A DNA stretch of 64,000 nt. Source: Streptomyces caatingaensis (lineage in GTDB: Bacteria > Actinomycetota > Actinomycetes > Streptomycetales > Streptomycetaceae). Made by a program: the position numbers and the translations under genes. The stretch is taken from contig NZ_LFXA01000004.1 of NCBI RefSeq assembly GCF_001187435.1, positions 439,001 through 503,000 on the forward strand. Direction: 5' to 3'. A model generated the notes under the pieces. It searched no databases. It worked only from the letters and a program-made list of their open reading frames with translations, and was not told where the DNA came from. Positions within the stretch are counted from its first letter, which is position 1. Every line of letters begins with the position of its first letter. Positions 27,352 through 36,119 of this stretch are shown here, in pieces.

Positions 27352-28092
27352 CTAGCGGCCCAGCGGCCACGCCGCGTGGTGCTCGTGGTCCGGCCGCTCC
27401 CCCGCGTACTGCGCGCACGCGTCCGTCAGCGCCTCCAGCAGCGTCAGCGGATCCGGCAGCGGCCGCTCGGGGCCGAGGAGCCACGCCACGTACGGCGCCG
27501 TCGCCCCGTCCCCCGGCAGCCGGGACGGCGGCAGCAGGACGTAGCTGCCGCGGCAGTGCCACCGCAGGCCGGGGTGCTCGTCCAGCGTCTCGGGGTGGCA
27601 GTCCAGCTCGCAGGGCCACCACTCGTCCTCGTCGTCGGGGGTGCCGCGCGTCGCGGTGAAGAAGAGCATGCGGTCGGGGGCGACCGTGGCGACGGGCCCG
27701 ACCTCGACGCCGGCGGAGGTCAGCCGGTCGAGGGCGGCGCGCCCGGCCGGCGCGGGGACGTCGAGGACGTCATGGGCCATGCCGGTGGCGGTGACGAAGT
27801 TGGCCTCGGGCTGGGCGCGGAGCCACTTGGTGACCTTCTCGGGGTCGGTCGTGGCGAGCGTCTGCCAGGCGAAGGAGACCGGGTGGCGGCCCGGCGTGGG
27901 ACAGCCGATGCGTTCGCAGGAACAGCCGTAGCCGGAGGGGTGCGCGGCCGGCGCGACGGGGAATCCCGCGGCGGCCGCGGCCAGGAGCAGTTCCTCGCGG
28001 GCGGCCCCGGTGGCCGCCCCCGCAGCCGCGGTGCCGCCCGGCCCGCTCCTGGGGCGGCGCAGCCACTGGGAGAACCGGCTCTTGCGTTCCAT
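27352..28092 (-). CDS. Bifunctional DNA primase/polymerase (prim-pol) domain protein
   Basis: 246 aa, ATG 28092 with GAGGGGATAG upstream. The N-terminal half resembles the prim-pol domain: AAAAAGFPVAPAAHP, the Cys cluster GCSCERIGCPTPGRHP and the following basic/aromatic strand. The usual C-terminal helicase of replication prim-pols is absent. The stand-alone form is common on streptomycete chromosomes and need not be a replication enzyme. Convergent with the lipoprotein gene (4 bp). Confidence 0.8.
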   Translation of the reverse strand: MERKSRFSQWLRRPRSGPGGTAAAGAATGAAREELLLAAAAAGFPVAPAAHPSGYGCSCERIGCPTPGRHPVSFAWQTLATTDPEKVTKWLRAQPEANFVTATGMAHDVLDVPAPAGRAALDRLTSAGVEVGPVATVAPDRMLFFTATRGTPDDEDEWWPCELDCHPETLDEHPGLRWHCRGSYVLLPPSRLPGDGATAPYVAWLLGPERPLPDPLTLLEALTDACAQYAGERPDHEHHAAWPLGR

Positions 28093-28187
28093 CTATCCCC
28101 TCACTTCGACCGCGGTCTCCGCTCAATGCTGCCACCATCCTGCGCCCGGTGTGACCGCCGGGCGCATCCGGGGGTGTGACGCCCGGC

Positions 28188-28808
28188 TCACCGGGGGGTG
28201 AGGCCGCGCAGCGCGAGGTCGACGACGGCGTCGGCGTAGGCGTGCGTGAGGGGCAGGGTGCGCAGCAGCCAGCGGTGGGCGAGGGGGCCGACGATCAGCT
28301 CCAGGGCGGTGCGCGGGTCGGCGTCCGGGTCGGCCTGCCCGGCCTCCTGGGCGGCGCGGATGCGCCGTACGTAGAGTTCGAGCTGGGGCTCCAGCACCCG
28401 CTCGGTGAACTGGGCGCACAGCTCCGGGTTGACGACGCTCTCGGCGGCGAGGGCCCGCGAAGGGGCGTCGAAGCGGGGGCTGTTGAGCTCGTCGACGGTG
28501 GCGCGGACGACGGCCTTGAGGTCGGCGGCGAGGTCCCCGGTGTCGGGGAGCTCCGTCCCGCCGTCGGCGGCCTCCTCGCCGAGGGCGACGAAGGCGTCGA
28601 GCAGGACGGCGGCCTTGGAGGGCCACCAGCGGTAGATGGTCTGCTTGCCGACCCCGGCCCGGGCGGCGATGGCCTCGATGGTGAGCCGCTGGTAGCCGGA
28701 CTCCCCGATGAGGTCGAGGGCGGCGGTGAGGATCGCCTGGCGGGAACGCTCGCTGCGGCGGGTGCGGTCGGGCTGCGGCTTGGGGTTCTTGGGGGTGCTG
28801 GAGGCCAT
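28188..28808 (-). CDS. TetR-family transcriptional regulator
   Basis: 206 aa from ATG 28808; the longer frame would place the operators inside the gene. TetR helix-turn-helix at residues ~25-70 (RQAILTAALDLIGE; YQRLTIEAIAARAGVGK; TIYRWWPSKAAVLL). C-terminal ligand domain of the TetR_C_11 type. It diverges from a DUF6243 gene across 134 bp carrying three copies of one palindrome, so autoregulation and control of the neighbour are likely. Confidence 0.92.
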   Translation of the reverse strand: MASSTPKNPKPQPDRTRRSERSRQAILTAALDLIGESGYQRLTIEAIAARAGVGKQTIYRWWPSKAAVLLDAFVALGEEAADGGTELPDTGDLAADLKAVVRATVDELNSPRFDAPSRALAAESVVNPELCAQFTERVLEPQLELYVRRIRAAQEAGQADPDADPRTALELIVGPLAHRWLLRTLPLTHAYADAVVDLALRGLTPR

Positions 28809-28836
28809 GGGCAGCAGCGTAGCGGCAGTACGAGGC

Positions 28837-28917
28837 GAGACGGTTCGTCTCATTTCCGTTGACAAGACGAAACGTCTCGTGCAGTAATGGGTTCACGCGA
28901 CGAGACGTACCGTCTCG
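28837..28917. promoter_or_regulatory. Three palindromic operators and a promoter between TetR and DUF6243 genes
   Basis: GAGACGGTTCGTCTC at 28837-28851, AGACGAAACGTCT at 28865-28877 and CGAGACGTACCGTCTCG at 28901-28917 share the form GAGACG-N3-CGTCTC. A TTGACA -35 hexamer lies at 28859-28864 on the + strand and the middle operator sits in its spacer, the classic repressor geometry. Confidence 0.85.
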
Positions 28918-28942
28918 CCAGACCAGGAGGAGGAGAGCCCGT

Positions 28943-29116
28943 ATGACCCGAGGCAACGGACACCCGCTCGGCATCGGCGGCACCCGCAGGAACCTCTCCC
29001 GCGCCGCGCTCCGCGGCGGGACCGGGGGCGGCCCGGCGGGCGGCCGGGGCACCGACCCCCTCGCGCAGAAGCGCGAACTGCTGCGCGCGCTGCGGGAGGG
29101 GCGGGCGGCCCGGTAA
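28943..29116 (+). CDS. DUF6243-family small basic protein
   Basis: 57 aa, ATG 28943 with a very strong GGAGGAGGAG. Pattern GIGGTRRNLSRAALRGG then DPLAQKRELLRALRE fits DUF6243, a small basic streptomycete family of unknown function. It is the only gene directly downstream of the TetR-controlled promoter on this strand. Confidence 0.8.
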   Translation: MTRGNGHPLGIGGTRRNLSRAALRGGTGGGPAGGRGTDPLAQKRELLRALREGRAAR

Positions 29117-29161
29117 ACCACCCGTACGGTGCATGCGCGAAAGCCGCCCCGCGTGGACGAT

Positions 29162-29194
29162 TTGGGCACGTACGCTCGGCGCGTACGTGCCCAA
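29162..29194. promoter_or_regulatory. Perfect 14-bp inverted repeat upstream of the DDAH-like gene
   Basis: Arms TTGGGCACGTACGC (29162-29175) and GCGTACGTGCCCAA (29181-29194) with a 5-bp spacer, 22 bp before the TTG start. Position and perfection suggest an operator; no regulator gene is adjacent. Confidence 0.8.
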
Positions 29195-29215
29195 CACCAC
29201 CGTGAGGAGCGCGAG

Positions 29216-30034
29216 TTGCGTACCGCACCACCACGCACGGCGAGACCACGCCGCTTCCTGATGTGCCCTCCGACCCACTTCAAGGTCACCTACTCGATCA
29301 ACCCCTGGATGGATCCGGCGAAACCCGTCGATCTGCCGCTCGCCCTCACGCAGTGGGAAGACCTCCGCGACCGCTACCGCTCCCTCGGCCACACCGTCGA
29401 GGAGCTCGAACCCCGCCCGGATCTCCCGGACATGGTCTTCGCCGCCAACGGCGCGACCGTCGTCGAGGGCCGGGTGCTGGGCGCCCGCTTCGCCCATCCG
29501 CAGCGGGCCGCGGAGGCGGCCGTGCACCGCGCGTGGTTCCGCTCCCACGGCTACGACGAGGTGCGCGAGCCCGAGCACATCAACGAGGGCGAGGGCGACT
29601 TCGCCGTCACCGACTCCTGGCTGCTGGCCGGCCGCGGCTTCCGCAGCAGTCCCCTCTCCCACCCCGAGGCACAGGAGTACTTCGGCCGGCCGGTCATCGG
29701 GCTCGACCTCGTCGACCCGCGCTACTACCACCTCGACACGGCGCTCTGCGTCCTCGACGGGGACGAGGTCATGTACTACCCCGGCGCCTTCTCCCCCGGC
29801 AGCCGGGCCGTCCTCCGCCGCCTCTTCCCCGACGCGCTCGTCGCGAGCGAGGAGGACGCGGCGGCGCTCGGCCTCAACGCCGTGAGCGACGGGCGGCACG
29901 TGCTGCTGCCGCAGGCGGCGGTGGGGCTCTTCGCGCCGCTGCGGGAGCGGGGCTTCGAGCCGATCGGGATGGATCTGGGCGAGCTGCTGAAGGGGGGCGG
30001 CAGCGTGAAGTGCTGCACGCAGGAGCTGCGCTGA
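29216..30034 (+). CDS. ddaH: Dimethylargininase/amidinotransferase-family hydrolase
   Basis: 272 aa, TTG start at 29216 with GAGGAG 6 bp upstream. Guanidino-modifying superfamily: MCPPTHFKVTYSINPWM, DMVFAANGATV, EGEGDF (substrate Asp/Glu), YYHLDTALCVLD (catalytic His) and C-terminal GGGSVKCCTQEL with the nucleophilic Cys. Best fit is DDAH, which hydrolyses methylated arginine to citrulline; arginine deiminase-like or ornithine-linked roles are possible. No neighbouring arginine-catabolism genes. Confidence 0.85.
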   Translation: MRTAPPRTARPRRFLMCPPTHFKVTYSINPWMDPAKPVDLPLALTQWEDLRDRYRSLGHTVEELEPRPDLPDMVFAANGATVVEGRVLGARFAHPQRAAEAAVHRAWFRSHGYDEVREPEHINEGEGDFAVTDSWLLAGRGFRSSPLSHPEAQEYFGRPVIGLDLVDPRYYHLDTALCVLDGDEVMYYPGAFSPGSRAVLRRLFPDALVASEEDAAALGLNAVSDGRHVLLPQAAVGLFAPLRERGFEPIGMDLGELLKGGGSVKCCTQELR

Positions 30035-30093
30035 GGTCCGCGCGGCTGCCCCCCCCGGGGCCGGACGGGCCGGTCCGGCCCCGGGCCGGACCC

Positions 30094-31119
30094 CTATCCG
30101 GCCCCGGCCGGCGGCGGCCACGCGTCGCCCCAGTCGGCGTCCCGCGCCGCCCGGTACACCTCGCCCCGCCGCTTCGTCACCGTCTCGCGCCGCAGCCCCT
30201 CCTCCGCCGTGCACAGGTCCAGCAGGACCTGCCCCTTGCGGATCTGGGGACGGCGGACGACGCGCGCCTCACCCGGCCGCGGCGGCACCGCGTCGCGCAC
30301 CACCGCCACGTACGAGAACTTCTCGTCCTCGTACGCCAACGACCCGCCCTTGACCTGCCGGTGCAGCGACGACCGGCTGACCCGGGCCGAGAAGTGGCAC
30401 CAGTCCGTCCCCGCCACGACGGGGCACGCGCCGCCGTGCGGACACGGGGCGACGACCGTGAGGCCGGCGCCGGTCAGCCGCTCCCGCGCCTCGGCGATCC
30501 GCGCGTAGCCCTCGGGCGTGCCCGGTTCGACGATCAGCGCGCCCCGGGCGCGGGCCGCCTGCGCGACGACCGCCGCGCGGTCGGCGGCGGTCAGCTCGCC
30601 GAGGACGTAGGAGACGGTGACCAGATCCGTGTCCTCGGGAATCTCCAGGCCGGCGCCGATCGCCTGCCGCCGCCACCGCGCCGCGCGCAGGGCGGGGGAG
30701 GCGGCGGAGCGGGCCAGTTCGCCGCCGAGGGCGAGCGCGGGCTCGGCCCAGTCGAGGACGGTGGTCCGCCGCTCGCCGGACGGCCAGGCGTCGGCGACCG
30801 CCCAGGTCGCGGCGCCGGTGCCGCCGCCGATGTCCACGTGCGAGGCCGGCGTCCACGCGGGCAGCCGCGTGCGGAAGGCCGCGAGCGCGGAGCGCACCGC
30901 CTCGAAGGTGGCGGGCATGCGGTAGGCGGCGTAGGCGGCCACGTCGGAGCGGTCGCGCAGGACCGGGGCGTCGGTGGGGGTGCGCCCCCGGTAGTTGGCG
31001 ATCAGCCGCTCGACGGCCTGGGCCGCCTGCCGGGGCGGCAGACCGTCGAGCAGTCCGGCGAGCGCGGCGCGGAGGTTCTCGCCGGCCGGCGGGGCGTTCT
31101 CGGGGGCGGGGGCGTGCAT
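30094..31119 (-). CDS. Rsm22-family small ribosomal subunit methyltransferase-like protein
   Basis: 341 aa. SAM-binding Rossmann core with HVDIGGGTGAATWAV, VTVSYVLGEL and ALIVEPGTPEGY. A Cys cluster (CPHGGACP, DWCHF) characteristic of Rsm22/METTL17 is present, followed by SRSSLHRQVKGGSL and a C-terminal beta domain. METTL17/Rsm22 proteins bind the small ribosomal subunit and carry an Fe-S cluster; the bacterial role is unproven. Convergent with ddaH; the 59-bp gap is GC-rich and could form a hairpin. Confidence 0.87.
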   Translation of the reverse strand: MHAPAPENAPPAGENLRAALAGLLDGLPPRQAAQAVERLIANYRGRTPTDAPVLRDRSDVAAYAAYRMPATFEAVRSALAAFRTRLPAWTPASHVDIGGGTGAATWAVADAWPSGERRTTVLDWAEPALALGGELARSAASPALRAARWRRQAIGAGLEIPEDTDLVTVSYVLGELTAADRAAVVAQAARARGALIVEPGTPEGYARIAEARERLTGAGLTVVAPCPHGGACPVVAGTDWCHFSARVSRSSLHRQVKGGSLAYEDEKFSYVAVVRDAVPPRPGEARVVRRPQIRKGQVLLDLCTAEEGLRRETVTKRRGEVYRAARDADWGDAWPPPAGAG

Positions 31120-31129
31120 TGGGCGAATT

Positions 31130-32446
31130 TTACGGGGCGGCCGGCTCCGGTGCGTCCGCCGCGGCCGCCCGCCGTCCCGGCCGGCACATCAGCACGAAGC
31201 ACAGCACCGCCGCCACCGCGCAGCCGAGCTGGACGACGGCCATCGGCACCGCCGTGCGCTCGCCGGCGATCCCGACGAGCGGCGAGGCGACCGCGCCCAG
31301 CAGGTACGTGGAGGTGCCGAGCAGGGCGGACGCGGAGCCGGCCGCGTCCCGGGAGCGCATCAGCGCCTGGGCGTTGGTGTTGGGCATGGCGAGGCCCATG
31401 GCCGACATCAGGACGAAGAGCCCGGCCGCGACCGGCGCGAGCCCCGGCTCCCCCAGGACGCCGGAGGCCAGCACCACCAGGCCCGCCGCCGCGGCGGTGA
31501 TCACGGCCAGGCCCCAGCCGAGCGCCTTGTCGAGGCTGACGCGCCCGACCAGCACCTTGCCGTTGACCTGGCCGACGATGACCAGCCCGACGGAGTTCAG
31601 GCCGAACAGCAGGCTGAAGGTCTGCGGCGAGGCCCCGTAGATGTCCTGGACGACGAAGGGCGAGGCCGATATGTAGGCGAACAGCGCGGCGAACGCGAAG
31701 CCGCCGGAGAGCATGTAGCCGGTGAAGACCCGGTCCGCGAGCAGGCCGCGCATCGAGCGCAGCGCCTCCCCCAGACCGCCGTCCTTGCGCCGCCCGGGCG
31801 GCAGCGTCTCGGGCAGGCAGAAGCGGACGAGCAGCGCGAGGACGGCGCCGATCACGGCGAGCACGACGAAGATCCCCCGCCAGTCCGTCAGCCGCAGCAG
31901 CTGGCCGCCGACGAGCGGGGCGACGACCGGGGCGACGCCCGAGATCAGCATCAGCGTGGAGAAGAAGCGGGCCATCGCCACGCCGTCGTAGAGGTCGCGC
32001 ACCACGGCCCGGGCGATGACGATGCCGGCGGCGCCGGCCAGGCCCTGGACCAGCCGGAAGCCGACCAGCAGCCCGGTGGTGGGGGCCAGCGCGCACAGCG
32101 CGGTGGCGACGATGTAGACCACCATGCCGGCGAACAGCGGACGGCGGCGGCCCCACTTGTCGCTCATCGGCCCCACCACGAGCTGCCCCAGCGCCATGCC
32201 CATGAGGCAGGCGGTGAGGGTGAGCTGGACGGTGGCGGCGGGGCTTCCCAGCGAATCCGTCACCTCGGGCAGCGCCGGGAGGTACATGTCCATCGACAGC
32301 GGCGCCATCGCGGTCAGGCCGCCGAGGGTGAGCGTGAGGAACAGGGCGGCGCGGCGGCCGGGGCCGGGGGGCTCCGGGGCCTGCCGGCCGGCCGCGGCGG
32401 GGGCGGTGGTTGCGGCGGGGGCGGTCGCGGGGACGGGCTCCTTCAT
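31130..32446 (-). CDS. Bcr/CflA-family multidrug efflux MFS transporter
   Basis: 438 aa, 12 helices. DHA1 signatures: MDMYLPALPEVTDSLG, GPMSDKWGRRRPLF (motif A) and VAPVVAPLVGGQLL (motif C). Exports drugs such as bicyclomycin or chloramphenicol in relatives. The ATG is 10-20 bp from a small inverted repeat TAGTACAACTA (32462-32472) that resembles MarR/TetR-type operators, though no regulator adjoins it. It ends 10 bp before the Rsm22 start. Confidence 0.88.
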   Translation of the reverse strand: MKEPVPATAPAATTAPAAAGRQAPEPPGPGRRAALFLTLTLGGLTAMAPLSMDMYLPALPEVTDSLGSPAATVQLTLTACLMGMALGQLVVGPMSDKWGRRRPLFAGMVVYIVATALCALAPTTGLLVGFRLVQGLAGAAGIVIARAVVRDLYDGVAMARFFSTLMLISGVAPVVAPLVGGQLLRLTDWRGIFVVLAVIGAVLALLVRFCLPETLPPGRRKDGGLGEALRSMRGLLADRVFTGYMLSGGFAFAALFAYISASPFVVQDIYGASPQTFSLLFGLNSVGLVIVGQVNGKVLVGRVSLDKALGWGLAVITAAAAGLVVLASGVLGEPGLAPVAAGLFVLMSAMGLAMPNTNAQALMRSRDAAGSASALLGTSTYLLGAVASPLVGIAGERTAVPMAVVQLGCAVAAVLCFVLMCRPGRRAAAADAPEPAAP

Positions 32447-32602
32447 GCATCACTCCATGGTTAGTACAACTATCTACTCATGGTGGCATGCGCGGGGCAG
32501 TGCTCCGGCCGTTTCCGCGCGACCGGCCGGAGGTCGCGCGCCCCGCGGTGCGCCTCGCGCGCCTCCCTGAACGGCTGATTCCGGGAGTAGCGTCCGCGTC
32601 AC

Positions 32603-32638
32603 GTTCCGGCCGGAACACCGGTTCCGGCCGGAACACCG
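32603..32638. repeat. Two tandem 18-bp repeats, each holding a perfect palindrome
   Basis: Identical copies at 32603-32620 and 32621-32638; each contains GTTCCGGCCGGAAC, a perfect 14-bp palindrome. They lie 52-87 bp before the membrane protein at 32690. Spacing (18 bp) puts both sites close to two helical turns apart, suiting cooperative binding. Confidence 0.75.
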
Positions 32639-32689
32639 CCCGGGGCGCTTGCCGGGGCACGTGCCGGGGCCATACCGAGGGGGACGGTC

Positions 32690-33217
32690 ATGACCACAGG
32701 GGAACCACCCGATCCACCGCTCCCGCAGGGCACCCGCTTCTGGCCGCGCGTCTGGCTGTACTGGGCGACGGGAGGGGTGGCCCTCGTGCTGGGGGCGGTC
32801 CTGCCCGTGCTGCTGCAGGGCGGGGCGTCCGGGGAGAAGCCCGGCCCTCCTCCGCCGACGCCCGCACCGCCGACGCCCGCACCGCCAACTCTCCGCGTTT
32901 CCGGTGCCGTTGTGAGTGTCCTCACCCAGGGGGCGGTGAGTCCGGGCGTGACCCGGGTCCAGGCGAACGTGACGCTCACCGGTCTCAAGGGGCGGACCGC
33001 CTACATCAGGTGGCACACGTACAACGACGCCACCAAGCAGACCATAGGGCTCGACCACACCGTCCGCTCCCCCGTCCTGGGGTGGGACGTCACCAACTGG
33101 CACCCGACGTTTCCCGTTGTCGATCCCGCCGTCCACTGGCAGGTGCAGGTGACGCTGTTCGGGCCGGACGACGCTCAGTTGGCGACGAATCACTCCACGT
33201 TTGTGTTCCCGTCCTGA
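32690..33217 (+). CDS. Membrane-anchored extracytoplasmic protein
   Basis: 175 aa. One transmembrane helix at ~20-42 (WLYWATGGVALVLGAVLPVL), a Pro-rich PPTPAPPTPAPP spacer and a C-terminal beta-sandwich-like domain with many aromatic residues (YIRWHTYND, WDVTNWHPTFPV, HWQVQVTLFGP). Type II topology is expected. Family not recognised. Tandem palindromes lie upstream. Confidence 0.75.
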   Translation: MTTGEPPDPPLPQGTRFWPRVWLYWATGGVALVLGAVLPVLLQGGASGEKPGPPPPTPAPPTPAPPTLRVSGAVVSVLTQGAVSPGVTRVQANVTLTGLKGRTAYIRWHTYNDATKQTIGLDHTVRSPVLGWDVTNWHPTFPVVDPAVHWQVQVTLFGPDDAQLATNHSTFVFPS

Positions 33218-33326
33218 GCCCTGAACGTCGTCCTGGAAATCCGTTCGACTCGACTGCAACCGTGGTCGCCCTTTTCACGTGTTCCTCGGTGAAGCGCCCA
33301 GAACGGGCCCACAAGGGAGGAACACC

Positions 33327-33725
33327 ATGAACCGTGCATACCGCCTCGCCATAGCCGGTGTCCTGACGGCCGGCCTCGTCGGCGGCGCCGCCGCCGGCGC
33401 CTTCGCCGCCGCGCCCGCTCCCGCCGCCTCTCCCAAGGCTGTCGCCGCCGCCAAGCCGGCCCTCACCGCCCAGCCGAGCGCCAAGACGGTGAAGGCGTGG
33501 CAGGAGTTCCGCGTGACCGGCAAGGCGACGGCCCTCAAGCCGGGTACGACGGTCACGCTCCAGCAGCAGAAGGGCACCAAGTGGGTCGCCCTCCCGGCCA
33601 AGGTCGCCGTCAACAAGAACGCGGCCTTCTCGATGCGCGTCAAGCTCGGCATCAAGGGCAAGAACACCCTCCGCGTGACCGGCGGCGGCGCCGTCTCCGC
33701 CCCGTTCACCGTGACCGTCCGCTGA
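33327..33725 (+). CDS. Small secreted protein with Ig-like beta domain
   Basis: 132 aa, ATG 33327 with GGGAGGAA. Sec signal peptide ~1-30 (VLTAGLVGGAAAGAFAAAP). The mature part is a short beta-sandwich (FRVTGKATALKPGTTVTLQQ; KWVALPAKVAVNKNAAFS; KGKNTLRVTG) resembling bacterial Ig-like adhesion modules. Ala/Lys-rich; no catalytic motif. Function unknown. Confidence 0.8.
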   Translation: MNRAYRLAIAGVLTAGLVGGAAAGAFAAAPAPAASPKAVAAAKPALTAQPSAKTVKAWQEFRVTGKATALKPGTTVTLQQQKGTKWVALPAKVAVNKNAAFSMRVKLGIKGKNTLRVTGGGAVSAPFTVTVR

Positions 33726-34104
33726 TGCGCTCAACGCGCCCCCGGGCCCGGTGATTTCGCCCCCGCCCCGCCCTTTCACCGTTTCTCGCCGCGCTGCCGC
33801 GCGGGGAGCCTGACGCGGCTGCGCCGCGTTCGTCCTCACGCGCCGGACGGGCTGAATCCCCCCTCTGGGGGAGGAGTTGAGGATGGGCGGCGGAGCCGCG
33901 ACCGGGGGGCGGGGGTGCAGGGGGCGCAGCCGCCCGGCCGGCCACGCGGAGCGCGGTTCCGGGACCGGGCAGGGCCCGGAAGGGGGCAGGGGGTGGAGCC
34001 GCGGGTGGGGGTGCGGGGGCGGAGCCCCTGGTCAGGGTGCGGGGGGCGCAGCCCCCACCCACCCGCGCAGAGCGCGGTCCCCGGCCTCGGGGCGCCCCCG
34101 CCCG

Positions 34105-34173
34105 GGGTGCAGGGGCGGAGCCCCACAGGGGATGCAGGGGGCGCAGCCCCCGCCCACCGCGCGGCAGCGCGGT
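34105..34173. repeat. 69-bp direct repeat, copy 1
   Basis: Begins GGGTGCAGGGGCGGAGCCCC and ends GGCAGCGCGGT; identical by eye to 34371-34439, 266 bp away. Confidence 0.8.
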
Positions 34174-34370
34174 CCCGAGCCAAGGGCCCTAACCCCGCAA
34201 AGGCGCCAGGGGTCGAAGCCCGCCACCGCGCGGAGCGCGCTCCCGGGCCCAAGGGCCCAACCCTGCAAGGGGGCCAGAGGGCGAAGCCCTCGGTGTGGGG
34301 CGCAGGGGCGGAGCCCCGCCCCGCCCGCGCGCAGCGCAGGCACGAGCCCCGGGGCGAAGCCCCCCGCCCA

Positions 34371-34439
34371 GGGTGCAGGGGCGGAGCCCCACAGGGGATG
34401 CAGGGGGCGCAGCCCCCGCCCACCGCGCGGCAGCGCGGT
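34371..34439. repeat. 69-bp direct repeat, copy 2
   Basis: Second copy of the 34105-34173 sequence; flanks diverge immediately on both sides, consistent with local duplication or a mobile intergenic repeat. Confidence 0.8.
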
Positions 34440-34503
34440 GCCGCGGCGGGCGGGGGAAGGGGCGCAGCCCCTGGGGAACGGGGAAAGGGCGGGGTGGGGG
34501 AAA

Positions 34504-35922
34504 TCAGCACGCGGGGTCGCGCGCCGCGGCGGCGGGCGTCGGTCGCCGCGCGGTGACCAGGAGGCCGAGCAGCGCCGTGGCCACCCCGCCCGCCGCGAGG
34601 ATCCACCAGGCGGGCCGCACCGCCGAGGTGAAGGCGGAGGCGTCCGTCAAGGGAGCGCCCCGCAGGCCCGCGTTGAGGATCGCGCCGAGGACGGCGACGC
34701 CCATCGCGAAGGACGACCGGCCGAAGGTGGTGATCATCCCGGAGGCGAGACCGGCCCGGTCCGCCGGCAGCCCCGAGACCCCCGCCGTGATGATCAGCGG
34801 CGTCGCGAGCCCGACGCCCACGCCGAAGAGGACGTACTCCACGGCGAGGAGCCCCCACGAGGAGTCCGCCGTGAGCAGCGCGGTCAGCACCCCGCTGACC
34901 GCGAGCGCACCCCCCGCCCCGGCCAGCAGCGGCCGTCCGCCGCAGCGGCGGGCCAGCCGGGCCGCGCACACGGAGGAGAGGGCGAGGGCGCCCGCGGGGA
35001 CCAGCATCCACAGGCCCGCCCGCGAGGCGGACATCCGCAGGGGGTTCTGGAGGTAGAGCGCGGTGAGGAAGAAGAAGCCGCCGAACGTCCCGAAGACGGC
35101 CGTGGAGGCGGCGATCGCGCCGCAGAACCGCGCGTCGCGGAAGAAGGCCGGCTCGATCAGCGGTTCGGCGCGCCGCCGCTCGTAGCCGAGCAGCCCGGCG
35201 CACGACGCGACGGCCACGGCGAGGCAGGCGAGGACGACGGGCGCCGTCCAGCCGGCCCGCGGCGCCTCGATGACCGCGTACGCCAGCGGCCCCAGCAGGG
35301 TGATGACCAGGAGCTGGCCCACCGGGTCGGGGCGGCGCGGCCGCTCGGCCCGCGACTCCGGGACGCCGCGCAGCGCGAACAGCGTCGAGACGACGCCGAA
35401 GGGGACGTTGAGCCAGAACACCGACCGCCAGCCGGCGGCGTCCACGAGCAGTCCGCCGACGACGGGCCCGAGGGCCAGGCCGATGCCGTAGGCGCCCATC
35501 CAGACGCCCATGGCGCGGATCCGCTCGTGCTCGTCGGGGAAGGTGTTCGCGACGATCGCCATGGCGACGGGACCGAGCCCCGCGGCCCCCGCGCCCTGGA
35601 GCACCCGGAACCCGATCAGCAGGGGCAGCGACGGCGCGAGCGCGCACAGCACCGAGGCGGCCGTGAAGACGGCGACGCCCGCCATCAGCACGCGTTTCCG
35701 CCCGATCCGGTCGCCCGTCGACCCGGCGTAGAGCATCAGCGTCGCCATCGCGAGGCTGTAGGCCGCGACGGCCCACTGCATGCCCGGGAGGGAGGCGCGC
35801 AGCTCCCGTTCCATGGCGGGAAGGGCGACGTTGAGCGCGGTCACGTCGATGCCGACCATGATGACGGCCGCCGAGCAGACGGCCAGGACGAGGTGGCGCC
35901 GGGGCGGGCCGGTCGGGGGCAC
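34504..35922 (-). CDS. DHA2-type MFS drug efflux transporter
   Basis: 472 aa from GTG 35922 (AAAGGA 8 bp upstream); a 67-codon-longer frame exists but is unlike a transporter N-terminus. Fourteen-helix DHA2 layout: MVGIDVTALNVALPAM (motif D1), GSTGDRIGRKRVL (motif A), GLALGPVVGGLLVD (motif C) and an IEPAFFRD loop. Probable proton antiporter for antibiotics or dyes. Two tandem 15-bp repeats (35962-35976, 35977-35991) lie in its leader; no adjacent regulator. Confidence 0.88.
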   Translation of the reverse strand: MPPTGPPRRHLVLAVCSAAVIMVGIDVTALNVALPAMERELRASLPGMQWAVAAYSLAMATLMLYAGSTGDRIGRKRVLMAGVAVFTAASVLCALAPSLPLLIGFRVLQGAGAAGLGPVAMAIVANTFPDEHERIRAMGVWMGAYGIGLALGPVVGGLLVDAAGWRSVFWLNVPFGVVSTLFALRGVPESRAERPRRPDPVGQLLVITLLGPLAYAVIEAPRAGWTAPVVLACLAVAVASCAGLLGYERRRAEPLIEPAFFRDARFCGAIAASTAVFGTFGGFFFLTALYLQNPLRMSASRAGLWMLVPAGALALSSVCAARLARRCGGRPLLAGAGGALAVSGVLTALLTADSSWGLLAVEYVLFGVGVGLATPLIITAGVSGLPADRAGLASGMITTFGRSSFAMGVAVLGAILNAGLRGAPLTDASAFTSAVRPAWWILAAGGVATALLGLLVTARRPTPAAAARDPAC

Positions 35923-36119
35923 AGCGGATGTCCTTTCCTGCTGAGGCACACACTCCGCGAGGCTTTCCCGACAGGGGCTTTCCCGACAGGGTCCAGCAGG
36001 GCCCGGCAGGGCCCACCCGCGGAGGTCTTTCCTCTTCGACCTTCCGCCGCCGGGCCCCCCGCCGCCACCGGACACCCGGTGGTTGGCGGGGCCACCGCCC
36101 GTCCCCCGATCGTCCGACG

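Larger units (their letters stand above)
33726..34503. other. 778-bp non-coding stretch of GC-rich repeats
   Basis: Many short GGGGCGGAGCCCC and GGGGGCGCAGCCCCC palindromes alternate with CCGCGCGGCAGCGCGG-type hairpins. Open frames on both strands here have repeat-driven composition and no start context. It separates a secreted-protein gene from a convergent MFS gene, so strong structure could terminate transcription from both sides. Confidence 0.75.

Noticed and set aside
33836..36016. Long minus-strand frame over the repeat region
   Set aside because: Built from repeat translation and the wrong frame of the MFS gene.
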